NCBI GenBank assembly: GCA_005889445.1
Contig: VBGS01000095.1
Location: 1 to 58,524 of the forward strand
Direction: 5' to 3'
DNA length: 58,524 bases
From: Chloroflexota bacterium
GTDB taxonomy: Bacteria > Chloroflexota > Limnocylindria > P2-11E
Shown: in pieces, positions 8,578 to 16,879 of the stretch
Position numbering within the stretch: the first letter of the stretch is position 1
Layout of the letters: every line of letters begins with the position of its first letter
Program-made: the position numbers and the translations under genes
The notes under the pieces: generated by a model
The model's input: the letters and a program-made list of their open reading frames with translations, nothing else
Database searches by the model: none
Told to the model about the DNA's origin: nothing

Positions 8578-9228
8578 ATGTCAAGCCAGGAGAGAACGAC
8601 TCACGCGCGCGTTGTACGGCTCAAGGGTGAGCCCGCCAGCACCGACACAGCGATCAGGAAATGGACCAGCGAGATCTTCCCCTTGCTCAAGAAGCAAGAT
8701 GGTTTCCGCGGCGCGACCCTCGTCGGAAATCGCAAAACCGGCGACGGCTTGTCCGTGACCTACTGGGAAAGCGAACAGGCGATGAAGAACGCACGTCCGA
8801 AGGTCCGCCCCCAGGCGGAAACGATCTGGGCTCAGACGGGCGGGAAGATCGTGGACGACGACGAGTACGAGGTCGCCGTGCTTGAGCGGATCCAGCCGGC
8901 AAAGGCAGGCGTGTCCGTCCGGGTGACCACCGTCGAGGGCGATCCGGCAAAGCATGCCGAAGGTATCGCGAACTTCAAAGACAAGATCCTTCCGGTAGTC
9001 CGCAAGCAGGCCGGCGCGCGTACGGCGCTGCTGCTGGTGAATCGCAAGACCGGGCGGACCTTCTCGGCGACCGGCTGGGACACGCAGCAGGCTCTGGAGC
9101 AGAGCGAACCCGCAATCGCGGGCCTTCGCGACGAGGCGATCAAGAAGATCGGCGGCAAGAGCGGCAAGGTAGAGAAGTTCGAGGTGTATTTCACCGAGAT
9201 CCTCACGCCAGTCGGAGCGGCCAGCTAG
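8578..9228 (+). CDS. Tandem ABM-like (dimeric alpha/beta barrel) protein
   Basis: A 216-residue protein from ATG 8578 with a near-perfect Shine-Dalgarno 9 nt upstream. It is an internal duplication. Residues 8-100 and 110-208 each run from a beta-strand (HARVVRLKG / VRVTTVEGD) through a helix ending in LLKKQDGF or VVRKQAGA, a strand LVGNRKTGDG or LVNRKTGRTF, and a closing strand. This is the ferredoxin-like fold of antibiotic-biosynthesis-monooxygenase (ABM)-like domains. No catalytic residues are evident, so an enzymatic function is not claimed. It sits in opposite orientation inside the purine cluster. Confidence 0.65.
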   Translation: MSSQERTTHARVVRLKGEPASTDTAIRKWTSEIFPLLKKQDGFRGATLVGNRKTGDGLSVTYWESEQAMKNARPKVRPQAETIWAQTGGKIVDDDEYEVAVLERIQPAKAGVSVRVTTVEGDPAKHAEGIANFKDKILPVVRKQAGARTALLLVNRKTGRTFSATGWDTQQALEQSEPAIAGLRDEAIKKIGGKSGKVEKFEVYFTEILTPVGAAS

Positions 9229-9256
9229 GTCCGATACAGAGTGTCGAGAGCCTGAG

Positions 9257-9288
9257 GGCGGGGCGGCGCGATCGGGTGCCGCTCCGCC
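9257..9288. terminator. Hairpin between convergent genes
   Basis: An 11-bp stem (ggcggggcggc, 9257-9267, with gccgctccgcc, 9278-9288; one G.T pair) with a 10-nt loop lies in the 77-nt gap between two convergent stop codons. No T-tract follows on either strand, so this is at best a Rho-independent-like or RNA-end-protecting hairpin serving both directions. Confidence 0.45.
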
Positions 9289-9305
9289 AGCGGCGCGCTG
9301 CTCTC

Positions 9306-10157
9306 CTAGCTTGGTTCTGGGGAGCCGACGAACCGATCGACCTGATCGGCAAACGCCGCGAGATCGGTGACGCGCGTCTGGAGCTGGCTGTACACGTCGT
9401 CGATGTCGGTCTGTTCGCGATCGTAGGCGAGCAGGTTGCGCAGGTTGGCGAGGTGCTCGAGTCGGTATGCGAGCGCCCGCTCGATCACGCCCTGCTTGGC
9501 GATCGCATCGAGGATGTCGTGATACGCCTCGGGCTTCGCCAGCGCGAGCGCCGCGACCAGGTAGGCGCCGGTGCCGAAGAGGAGCTCGACGGCCTGCTGG
9601 AGATACCACTGGGCGAGCCCGTAAAGCTTCGGGTCGGCCTTGAACTTGGCGTGCTCGATCGGCCGCAGGTCGTTCAGCAGCATCGCGTACTCGCGCAGCC
9701 GCGCGAGCCGCGCGCGAACGTACTCGACGTCGATCGCGAAGCGGTCGCCGCGGGTGCGCTCGGCGAGCGCTTTCGACTGGACCTCGTCGTACTTCTTGAA
9801 CTCGAGGTACTCCATGACGGAACGCGTCTCGAATTGGACGCGCCGCTTCTCATCGCGTTGGTAGAGGAGGTTCCAGCTGCGGATGACCTGCGCCCGCTGC
9901 AGCAGCGACGCCTGGTTGAGGATCACCACGTCGAGACCCTCGGTCTCGAGCGTCTTGCTGAGCTCGGAGACGAAATAGACCTGGTACTCGAAGAACTCGC
10001 TCGCCTTCACCCCGCCCAGCAGGAGGAGCGCGATGTCCAGATCCTGGTACGACCCGGCGATGCGGCGACCGCTCGTGGTCCCCTGGGCGTAGGCCGCGTC
10101 GACCGGCGAGGTCTGGAAGAGGCTCTGTATCTGGGCCTGTCTCTCGAAGAGGTCCAT
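9306..10157 (-). CDS. MNT nucleotidyltransferase-HEPN fusion protein
   Basis: A 283-residue protein from ATG 10157. Residues 20-50 resemble a minimal nucleotidyltransferase: GTTSGRRIAGSYQDLDIAL fits the GS-x10-DxD pattern with GT replacing GS and D39/D41 as metal ligands. Residues 160-270 are helical and HEPN/DUF86-like, ending in RNLLAYDRE. In HepT RNases this motif is R-x4-6-H; here Tyr245 stands where His is expected, so RNase activity may be lost. In type VII toxin-antitoxin pairs HepT and MntA are separate proteins, whereas here both are fused. The start lies 2 nt after the purQ stop on the same strand, implying co-transcription. TA function is inference only. Confidence 0.65.
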   Translation of the reverse strand: MDLFERQAQIQSLFQTSPVDAAYAQGTTSGRRIAGSYQDLDIALLLLGGVKASEFFEYQVYFVSELSKTLETEGLDVVILNQASLLQRAQVIRSWNLLYQRDEKRRVQFETRSVMEYLEFKKYDEVQSKALAERTRGDRFAIDVEYVRARLARLREYAMLLNDLRPIEHAKFKADPKLYGLAQWYLQQAVELLFGTGAYLVAALALAKPEAYHDILDAIAKQGVIERALAYRLEHLANLRNLLAYDREQTDIDDVYSQLQTRVTDLAAFADQVDRFVGSPEPS

Positions 10158-10159
10158 AC

Positions 10160-10873
10160 CTATCTATATAAAGCAGGCGCCGTGCCGTGCCGCACGCTTG
10201 TCAGGTTAGCGAGCATCCGATACCCATCCGTACCCCCGAGGAGACCTTCCGCACACCGTTCGGGGTGCGGCATGAGGCCGACGACGTTCCCAGCCTCGTT
10301 CGCGACCCCGGCGACATTGCCGAGCGAGCCGTTCGGATTGGCGTCCTCGGTCGCCGCGCCGCGCGCGTCCGCGTACCGGAAGACGACCTGTCCACTCGCC
10401 TCGACGCGCGCGAAGGTGTCGGGATCCGCGACCCAGCAGCCTTCCCCGTTGCCGATCGGCAGCTTCAGGACCGCGCCCGCGAGGGCGGTGGTGAACGGCG
10501 TGCGGTCGTTCTCGACGCGCACGTGAACCCAATCGCACCGGTAGCGCAGATCGCGATTGCGGATGAGCGCGCCGGGCAGGAGGCCCGCCTCGCAGAGGAT
10601 CTGGAACCCGTTGCAGCTGCCCAGCACCGCGCCGCCGTCCTCGGCGAAGCGGCGCAGCTCCCTCGTCGCGGGCGAGAGCTTCGCGATCGCGCCAGCGCGC
10701 AGGTAGTCGCCATAGCTGAATCCGCCGGGGACGATCGCGGCGTCGAAGCCCCGAAGGTCGGCGTCCTCATGCCAGAGGATCTCGCTCTCGATGCCGTCGA
10801 CGAGCGACAGCGCGTGCGCGAAATCACGCTCGCTCCAGGTGCCGGGGTACCGCAGTACGGCGACGCGCGTCAT
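10160..10873 (-). CDS. purQ: FGAM synthase glutaminase subunit
   Basis: A 237-residue class I glutamine amidotransferase that feeds ammonia to PurL. The nucleophile elbow GSCNGFQILCEAG carries the catalytic Cys, and LMPHPERCAE supplies the His/Glu. The oxyanion region is VPGGFSYGDYLRAGAIA. The ATG at 10873 overlaps the purS stop as ATGA. The stop lies only 2 nt before the MNT-HEPN gene start. Confidence 0.96.
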   Translation of the reverse strand: MTRVAVLRYPGTWSERDFAHALSLVDGIESEILWHEDADLRGFDAAIVPGGFSYGDYLRAGAIAKLSPATRELRRFAEDGGAVLGSCNGFQILCEAGLLPGALIRNRDLRYRCDWVHVRVENDRTPFTTALAGAVLKLPIGNGEGCWVADPDTFARVEASGQVVFRYADARGAATEDANPNGSLGNVAGVANEAGNVVGLMPHPERCAEGLLGGTDGYRMLANLTSVRHGTAPALYR

Positions 10874-11139
10874 CCGACAGCGGCGCCGTCGCGTGCGAGC
10901 TCGACGTCCACTTCATACGACTCGATGACCGGGTTCGCGAGCAGCTGGTCCCCCATGCGCGCCGCCGCTTCCCGCGCGGCGCGCTCGTCCGGCGCCTCGA
11001 AGGTGACGTCGATCTCCTTGCCGGTGCGGACCTCGGCGACGTCGTGACCGAGCGAGCGGAGCGCCGCGAAGACGGCCTCCCCCTGCGGATCGCGCACCTC
11101 CGCCTTCGGCCGAACGACCACGCGCGCGATGAACCTCAT
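10870..11139 (-). CDS. purS: FGAM synthase PurS subunit
   Basis: An 89-residue PurS, the small scaffold that bridges PurQ and PurL in Gram-positive-type FGAM synthases. Recognised from VVRPKAEVRDPQGEAVFAAL and VGKEIDV-like (here RTGKEIDVTFEAP), ending in ESYEVDVE. The start is ATG 11139, overlapping the purC stop (ATGA). A longer frame upstream is possible but would overlap purC more. Confidence 0.93.
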   Translation of the reverse strand: MRFIARVVVRPKAEVRDPQGEAVFAALRSLGHDVAEVRTGKEIDVTFEAPDERAAREAAARMGDQLLANPVIESYEVDVELARDGAAVG

Positions 11140-12023
11140 GCGAGCTCCTTCCCCACGATGCGGCGATAGCACTCGCGATAACGCTCACTCGTGCCGCGGA
11201 CGACCTCCTCGGGCAGCGCCGGCGCCGGCGGCTCCTTGTTCCAGCCGGTCTCGACGACGAAATCGCGAACGTACTGCTTGTCGTAGGACGCGGGCGAGCT
11301 GCCCGGCTTGTATGTGGCGGCATCCCAGTACCGCGATGAGTCCGGCGTGAGCATCTCATCGATGAGGACGATCCTGCCATCGTGAAACCCGAACTCGAAC
11401 TTCGTGTCCGCGAGGATGAGCCCCTGCGTCGCGGCATAGTCGTGCGCGAAGCGATAGAGCTCGAGCGTCAGGCGCTCGAGGTCGCGGGCGAGCTCGGTGC
11501 CCACGACGTTCGCGAGCTGAGCGCGGGTGATGTTCTGGTCGTGACCGCTCTCGGCCTTCGTCGCGGGGGTGAAGATCGGATCGGGCAGCTGCTCGGACTC
11601 GAGGAGCGCCCGCGGCAGCTTCTCGCCGGCGACGGTGCCGAGCGCCTTGTACTCGGTCCAGGCGGAGCCCGAGATGTAGCCGCGCGCGACGCACTCGATG
11701 TCGATCCGCTCGCAGTGCTCGACGAGCACCGCACGGCCGACGAGCGTCTTGTTCTCGCGGAATGCCCGCGGGAAGCGCCGCACGTCGGTGCTGATCAGGT
11801 GGTTGGGGACGATCTTCTCGGTCTTGCGGAACCAGAAATTCGAGATCTGGGTCAGCACGCGACCCTTGTCCGGTATCGGCGTCGGAAGCACGACGTCGAA
11901 CGCGGAGAGCCGGTCGCTCGCCACGATCACGAGCTTGTCCGCGCCGGCCTCGTATACGTCCCGGACCTTGCCGCGACGGAAGAGCGGCGCGCCCTGCACG
12001 CGCGACTCGAGGAGCACGCTCAT
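11136..12023 (-). CDS. purC: SAICAR synthetase
   Basis: A 295-residue phosphoribosylaminoimidazole-succinocarboxamide synthase that condenses CAIR with aspartate. Landmarks are FRRGKVRDVYEAG (nucleotide loop), SDRLSAFDVVLPTPIPDKG, CVARGYISGSAWTEY, LPDPIFTPATKAESGHDQN and LADTKFEFGF. The start is ATG 12023, overlapping the purB stop as ATGA. Size and spacing match the longer SAICAR synthetase type. Confidence 0.96.
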   Translation of the reverse strand: MSVLLESRVQGAPLFRRGKVRDVYEAGADKLVIVASDRLSAFDVVLPTPIPDKGRVLTQISNFWFRKTEKIVPNHLISTDVRRFPRAFRENKTLVGRAVLVEHCERIDIECVARGYISGSAWTEYKALGTVAGEKLPRALLESEQLPDPIFTPATKAESGHDQNITRAQLANVVGTELARDLERLTLELYRFAHDYAATQGLILADTKFEFGFHDGRIVLIDEMLTPDSSRYWDAATYKPGSSPASYDKQYVRDFVVETGWNKEPPAPALPEEVVRGTSERYRECYRRIVGKELA

Positions 12024-13426
12024 TCGGGGAGCACGCCCTTGAGCCGCTCGCGCCACGAAGACGCGACGTCTTTAGCGACCTGCGTCGCGAGGCCGCGGTA
12101 TTCCTCGGGCCGCTCGAGGATGCGCCGCTCGTCCGGGCTGAACTTCCTCAGGTACTCGCGCAGGTCGTTGTCGAGCGTCGCCACCTCAAGGAGCGTCCGG
12201 CCGCCGCGGTCGGCCTCGATGGTGAGCCGGCGCACCGCCTCGTGCGAGTCGGGATGGCCGTACTTCGCGAGAAGAACGTAGAGCGGCTCGGCGGCGATCG
12301 CGCAACGCGACATCGCGAGATTCGCCTTCAGGCGATCGCGGTCGACGCGCATGCCGTCGAGCGAGCTCGCGAGCCGGCCCGCCGCATAGGTCGTCGCGGC
12401 GAGGATCTCGCCCAGGAAGCGCTGCGAGGCCGAGTTGGTGAGGTCGCGCTGGTGCTCGCTGATCTGGTCCATGTAGGTGGTGATCATCCGCGGCGCCATC
12501 GCCTTCCATATCGACTTCACGTTCTCGAACGAGACCGGGTTGCGCTTGTGCGGCATGGTCGACGAGCCGACTTGCTCCGCGGCGAACGACTCGGCGACCT
12601 CGCCGATCTCGCTGCGCTGCAGCTGACGCATGTCGTCGGCGAGGTTGGCCATCACGCCGAGCGCGCTGATGCAGGCGTGCGCGAGGTCGGTCCACCCTTC
12701 GGGCGGGACGATCTGCGTCGAGACCGGCGCCGCGTGAAGGCCGAGGCTCGCGAGGAAGCGGCGCTCGAGCGCGCGCGGATCATCGGCGAGCAGGGCCAGC
12801 GCGTTGAAGGCGCCGACCGCGCCCGAGAGCTTGCCGGGCAGGCGCCGGGCCGCCAGGCGCAGCTGCTCGAGGCGGTCGCCAAGACGCGCGACGTACTCGG
12901 CCATCGCGAATCCGAACGTCACCGGCTCGGCATGCCGACCGTGGGTGCGGCCGATCTGGGCGGTCTCGGCCTCGGCCTCCGCGATCGAGATGCACTTCGC
13001 GATGAGCACGGCGATGGTCGGCACCAATACCCGCTCGACGCACTCGCGGTAGCGGAGCGCGTTCGCGGTGTCGACGATGTCGTAGCTCGTCGCGCCGAGA
13101 TGGACGAACCGCTTGGCGTCGTCGGGGACCTGCGCGCGGATCACGTTCACGAGGGCGCGCACATCGTGTCGCGTGCGCGTCTCCTCCTCGGCGACCTCCT
13201 GCGCGGTGATGCGATCGGCCGCGCTCGCGATCGCGTTCGCGACCTGCTTGTCCGCGATGCCCAGGTCCGCGAGGGCCAGCGCGAGCGCGCCCTCGACGCG
13301 CGCCTGGTACTTGATCCCGGCCGCGGCGGACAGATAGGGATGAAGGGCCTTGTAGAGGACCGGGTCGCCGCCGTAGAAGCGCGAATCCAGCGGCGAGACC
13401 GTGTCGAAGCGGTTGGTGATGGTCAT
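12020..13426 (-). CDS. purB: Adenylosuccinate lyase
   Basis: A 468-residue fumarase/aspartase-superfamily enzyme acting twice in the pathway (SAICAR to AICAR, adenylosuccinate to AMP). The family signature GSSTMPHKRNPVSFENV is intact, as are the catalytic His regions (GRTHGRHAEPVTFG, LGATSYDIVDTA). The start is ATG 13426 (TITNRFDTVSPLDSRFYG), overlapping the purE stop as ATGA; sequence upstream of this Met is antisense-like and rejected. Confidence 0.96.
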   Translation of the reverse strand: MTITNRFDTVSPLDSRFYGGDPVLYKALHPYLSAAAGIKYQARVEGALALALADLGIADKQVANAIASAADRITAQEVAEEETRTRHDVRALVNVIRAQVPDDAKRFVHLGATSYDIVDTANALRYRECVERVLVPTIAVLIAKCISIAEAEAETAQIGRTHGRHAEPVTFGFAMAEYVARLGDRLEQLRLAARRLPGKLSGAVGAFNALALLADDPRALERRFLASLGLHAAPVSTQIVPPEGWTDLAHACISALGVMANLADDMRQLQRSEIGEVAESFAAEQVGSSTMPHKRNPVSFENVKSIWKAMAPRMITTYMDQISEHQRDLTNSASQRFLGEILAATTYAAGRLASSLDGMRVDRDRLKANLAMSRCAIAAEPLYVLLAKYGHPDSHEAVRRLTIEADRGGRTLLEVATLDNDLREYLRKFSPDERRILERPEEYRGLATQVAKDVASSWRERLKGVLPE

Positions 13427-13902
13427 CGCGCCAGGACTTTTGCGGCCATGTCGTCGCGCATCGCCCGAAGGCGCGCGGCGAGCGCGTCGTCGGACACGGC
13501 GAGGATCTCGGCCGCGAGGATCCCGGCGTTCGCGGCTCCGGCGTCGCCGACCGCGACGGTGGCGACCGGAACGCCGCGTGGCATCTGCACCGTCGAAAGG
13601 AGCGCGTCGAGCCCGCCGGCGATCGCGTTCGGCGCGGCGAGCGGCACCCCGATCACCGGCAGCGTCGTCAGCGCCGCGACCGCTCCAGCCAGATGCGCGG
13701 CGCCACCGGCGCCGCAGATGACGACCCGGATACCGCGGGGCTGGAGCGAGGCGACCCACTCGCGGAGCGCGTCGGGCGTGCGGTGCGCCGAGAGGACGCG
13801 CGTCTCGGCCTCGATGCCGAGCGCCTCGAGCGTCTCGGCGGCGAAATGCATCGTGGCCTGATCCGACGCGGAGCCCATGACGATCGCGACGCGTGAGCTC
13901 AT
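13423..13902 (-). CDS. purE: N5-CAIR mutase / AIR carboxylase catalytic subunit
   Basis: A 159-residue PurE. VAIVMGSASDQATM, LSAHRTPDALREW and GAGGAAHLAGAVAAL form the CAIR-binding site. Bacterial class I PurE normally needs PurK to make N5-CAIR, but no purK is found here, whereas purE and purK are commonly neighbours. Either purK is elsewhere or this PurE carboxylates AIR directly, like class II enzymes; sequence alone does not settle this. ATGA overlap with purD. Confidence 0.95.
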   Translation of the reverse strand: MSSRVAIVMGSASDQATMHFAAETLEALGIEAETRVLSAHRTPDALREWVASLQPRGIRVVICGAGGAAHLAGAVAALTTLPVIGVPLAAPNAIAGGLDALLSTVQMPRGVPVATVAVGDAGAANAGILAAEILAVSDDALAARLRAMRDDMAAKVLAR

Positions 13903-15248
13903 GCGACCGCAACCTCCTGCCGCGCGATATCCGAACGATAGAACTTGCCTTCGAAGCTGACGCGCTCCGCGCCCAGATACGCGCGGTCACGCGCCTCGCT
14001 GAGATTCGCGCCGGTCCCGACGATGTGGATCGCACGACCGCCGCTCACGACCGTGCCTCCGGTCGGATCGCGACGCGTGGCTCCGTGAAAGCTGAACACG
14101 CCTTCGGGCAGTCGATCGAGCCCGTCGATGCGCATGCCTGTCTTCGGCGTGCCCGGATAGTTCTCCGCGCAGAGCACGACGTCGACGAACGCGCGGTCCG
14201 AGAAGCGGACCGGGTTCTCGGCGACGTACGCGGCGAGCTTTCCCTCGCCGAGCGCGACGAGCAACCGGGCGAAGTCGCCCTCGATCCGCGGCAGCGTGAC
14301 CTCGGCCTCGGGATCTCCGAAACGCGCGTTGTACTCGAGGACGCGCCATCCGCGATCGGTCCTGATGAGTCCCGCGTAGAGCACCCCGCGATAGTCGACG
14401 CCGCGCTTCCTCAGCGTCCTGGCGATCGGCGCGATGAGCGCGTCCGCGACGGGCTGCGCCTCGTGATCGGGAAGGACCGCCGTCGGGGAGAACGCGCCCA
14501 TCCCGCCGGTGTTCGGGCCGGTGTCGCCGTCGCCAACACGCTTGTGATCGCGAGCCGGAGGCAGCGCGACGACCGTTTCGCCGTCGACGAGCGCTTGTAG
14601 GGAGGCCTCATCACCCTCGAGCAGCTCCTCGAGCAGCACGGGCCCGCCCGAGATCGGCGGCGAGCCGAGCGCCTCGCGCGCGTCGTCGGCAGACCGCGCG
14701 ACGACCACGCCCTTCCCGAGCGCTAGGCCATCCGCCTTCACCACGACAGGCCCGCCCCAGCGATCCAGGGCCTCCCGGGCCGCGGCCGCGTCCGCGAACG
14801 CCTCCCAGCGCGCGGTCGGCACGCCGGCCTCGTCCATGAGCTCTTTCGCGTAGCGCTTCGACCACTCGACCCTCGACGCCTCGCGGGACGCGCCGACGAC
14901 CGCGATGCCCGAACGCCTCAGGACGTCCCCGATCCCCGCCGCGATGAGCTCGTCCGTACCCACCACGGCGAGGTCGATGTGCGACGCGACGATGTGCTCC
15001 TCGAGACGGCCGACATCGTCCGGCCTGAAATCGACAAGGCGAGTGAACAACGACATACCCGCGTTGCCCGGCGTGATGTCGATCGTGGTGACGCTCGCGC
15101 AGTTCGCGAGCCGCCAGGCGATCGCGTACTCGCGGCCACCGCCGCCCAGCACGAGACAGTTCAGCCCGGGCGCGCCCGGCGACCGTCCCGGGCTGCGTTG
15201 CCGACGGTGCTCCCAGATCTTCTGGTGCACGCGCTCGCCGCGCAGCAT
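13899..15248 (-). CDS. purD: Phosphoribosylamine-glycine ligase (GAR synthetase)
   Basis: An ATP-grasp enzyme joining glycine to phosphoribosylamine. Family motifs: LVLGGGGREYAIAWRLA, VVVKADGLALGKGVVVA, DHKRVGDGDTGPNTGGMG and YNARFGDPEAEV. Normal PurD begins almost at the LVLGGGGRE strand, but no ATG/GTG/TTG lies just before it. The usable starts are ATG 15248 (chosen; 31 extra residues) or GTG 15257. A CTG start at the usual place would be the other explanation. The start is therefore uncertain, the identity is not. Confidence 0.93.
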   Translation of the reverse strand: MLRGERVHQKIWEHRRQRSPGRSPGAPGLNCLVLGGGGREYAIAWRLANCASVTTIDITPGNAGMSLFTRLVDFRPDDVGRLEEHIVASHIDLAVVGTDELIAAGIGDVLRRSGIAVVGASREASRVEWSKRYAKELMDEAGVPTARWEAFADAAAAREALDRWGGPVVVKADGLALGKGVVVARSADDAREALGSPPISGGPVLLEELLEGDEASLQALVDGETVVALPPARDHKRVGDGDTGPNTGGMGAFSPTAVLPDHEAQPVADALIAPIARTLRKRGVDYRGVLYAGLIRTDRGWRVLEYNARFGDPEAEVTLPRIEGDFARLLVALGEGKLAAYVAENPVRFSDRAFVDVVLCAENYPGTPKTGMRIDGLDRLPEGVFSFHGATRRDPTGGTVVSGGRAIHIVGTGANLSEARDRAYLGAERVSFEGKFYRSDIARQEVAVA

Positions 15249-15270
15249 GTCCCTCACCGGGCCCGCTCGC

Positions 15271-16875
15271 TCATTCCCACTCGATCGTCGCCGGAGGCTT
15301 CGATGAGATGTCGTAGACGACGCGGTTCACGCCGGGGACCTCGTTCACGATCCGCGCCGACACGCGCTCGAGCAGGTCGTAGGGCAGGCGCGCCCAGTCG
15401 GCGGTCATGAAGTCCTGTGTCGCGACCGCTCGCAGCGCGACGAGTGAACCGTAGGTGCGATAGTCGCCCTGCACCCCGACGCTGCGCACCGGCGTGAGCA
15501 CCGCGAATGCCTGCGCGACCTGCCGGTAGAGGTCCGCGGCGCGCAGCTCCTCGAGGAAGATCGCGTCGGCGCGGCGCAGCGTGTCCAGACGCTCCGTATC
15601 GATCGGTCCGACCACCCGCACCGCGAGCCCGGGACCGGGGAACGGATGACGCCACAGGATGTCCTCGGGCAATCCGAGCTCAGCGCCGACGAGGCGGACC
15701 TCGTCCTTGAAGAGCCGCTGCAGCGGCTCGACGACCTCGAGCGCCATCACCTCGGGCAGACCGCCCACGTTGTGGTGGGTCTTGATGCGGGCGCTCGTCT
15801 TCGATTCGCGCGACCGCGACTCGATCACGTCGGGATAGATCGTCCCCTGCACAAGAAGCCCCTTGCGATCGCCGCCTTCGGCGATGAAGCCCTCCTGCCG
15901 CGCCGCGCGCTCGAACGTTCGGATGAACTCCTCGCCGATGATCGCGCGCTTCCGCTCGGGGTCATCGACGCCGGCGAGCTTCGCGAGGAACACGTCGGCG
16001 GCGCGCACCGTGTGAAGGCGGATGCGTGGACCGAACGCGGCGATCACCTCCTCGGCCTCGTTCTCGCGCAGCAGCCCCGTGTCGACGAAGACGCAGGTGA
16101 GTCGGTCGCCGATCGCGCGCGCGACGAGCGTCGCGGCGACCGCCGAGTCCACGCCACCCGACAGCGCGCAGATGGCGCTGCGGTCGCCGATGCGGCGCCG
16201 CAGGTCGGCGACCGCTTCATCGATGAACGCGGCCGGGGTCCAGTCGCCGGTCGCGCCGCACACGCGGTACAGGAAGTTCCGCAGGACCTCCGCGCCATGC
16301 GGTGTGTGCGCGACCTCAGGATGGAACTGCACCGCCCAGCGATTGGAGCCGTCGGTCATCGCCGCGATCGGCACGGTGGGCGTGCTGGCGATCGTCGTGA
16401 ATCCCGTCGGCGGGCGGCGAACGGTGTCGCCGTGACTCACCCACGCCCGCTCGGTGCGTGCGAGCCCCTCGAAGATGCCGGTGCGATCCGCGATCTCGAC
16501 GGTGGCGGGCCCGTACTCGCGCTTTCCTTCGGCGACGACGTCGCCGCCCAGGTCCCGCGCCATGAGCTGCATGCCGTAACAGATCCCGAGCACCGGCATG
16601 GTGCCGCCGAGGATGGACGGATCGACGCCCGGCGCGCCGGGCTCATAGACGCTCGCCGGTCCGCCGGAAAGGATGACGCCGATAACGCCCTTCGCCCGCA
16701 GCCCCTCGAGCGTGACATCGTGCGCGAAGATCTCGCAGTACACGCGAGACTCGCGCACCCGGCGCGCGATGAGCTGGGTGTACTGCGAGCCGAAGTCCAG
16801 GATCGCGATCGTCGCGCGCCGGGACGGGCCGGTTCCCGCCCCGGTCTCGGGGCGGACGGCTTGCGAGCGGGTCAT
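15271..16875 (-). CDS. guaA: GMP synthase (glutamine-hydrolysing)
   Basis: A 534-residue two-domain enzyme converting XMP to GMP. The N-terminal class I amidotransferase has LDFGSQYTQLIARRVRE, the Cys elbow GICYGMQLMA and WAVQFHPEV. The ATP pyrophosphatase domain has the P-loop ALSGGVDSAVAA. The C-terminal dimerisation domain ends VYDISSKPPATIEWE, the canonical terminus. The start is ATG 16875, 4 nt after guaB. About 20 residues precede the first amidotransferase strand. Confidence 0.97.
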   Translation of the reverse strand: MTRSQAVRPETGAGTGPSRRATIAILDFGSQYTQLIARRVRESRVYCEIFAHDVTLEGLRAKGVIGVILSGGPASVYEPGAPGVDPSILGGTMPVLGICYGMQLMARDLGGDVVAEGKREYGPATVEIADRTGIFEGLARTERAWVSHGDTVRRPPTGFTTIASTPTVPIAAMTDGSNRWAVQFHPEVAHTPHGAEVLRNFLYRVCGATGDWTPAAFIDEAVADLRRRIGDRSAICALSGGVDSAVAATLVARAIGDRLTCVFVDTGLLRENEAEEVIAAFGPRIRLHTVRAADVFLAKLAGVDDPERKRAIIGEEFIRTFERAARQEGFIAEGGDRKGLLVQGTIYPDVIESRSRESKTSARIKTHHNVGGLPEVMALEVVEPLQRLFKDEVRLVGAELGLPEDILWRHPFPGPGLAVRVVGPIDTERLDTLRRADAIFLEELRAADLYRQVAQAFAVLTPVRSVGVQGDYRTYGSLVALRAVATQDFMTADWARLPYDLLERVSARIVNEVPGVNRVVYDISSKPPATIEWE

Positions 16876-16879
16876 GAGA

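Noticed and set aside
12242..13861. A 539-codon plus-strand frame over purB and purE
   Set aside because: Antisense to two well-conserved enzymes; no start signal or family match.
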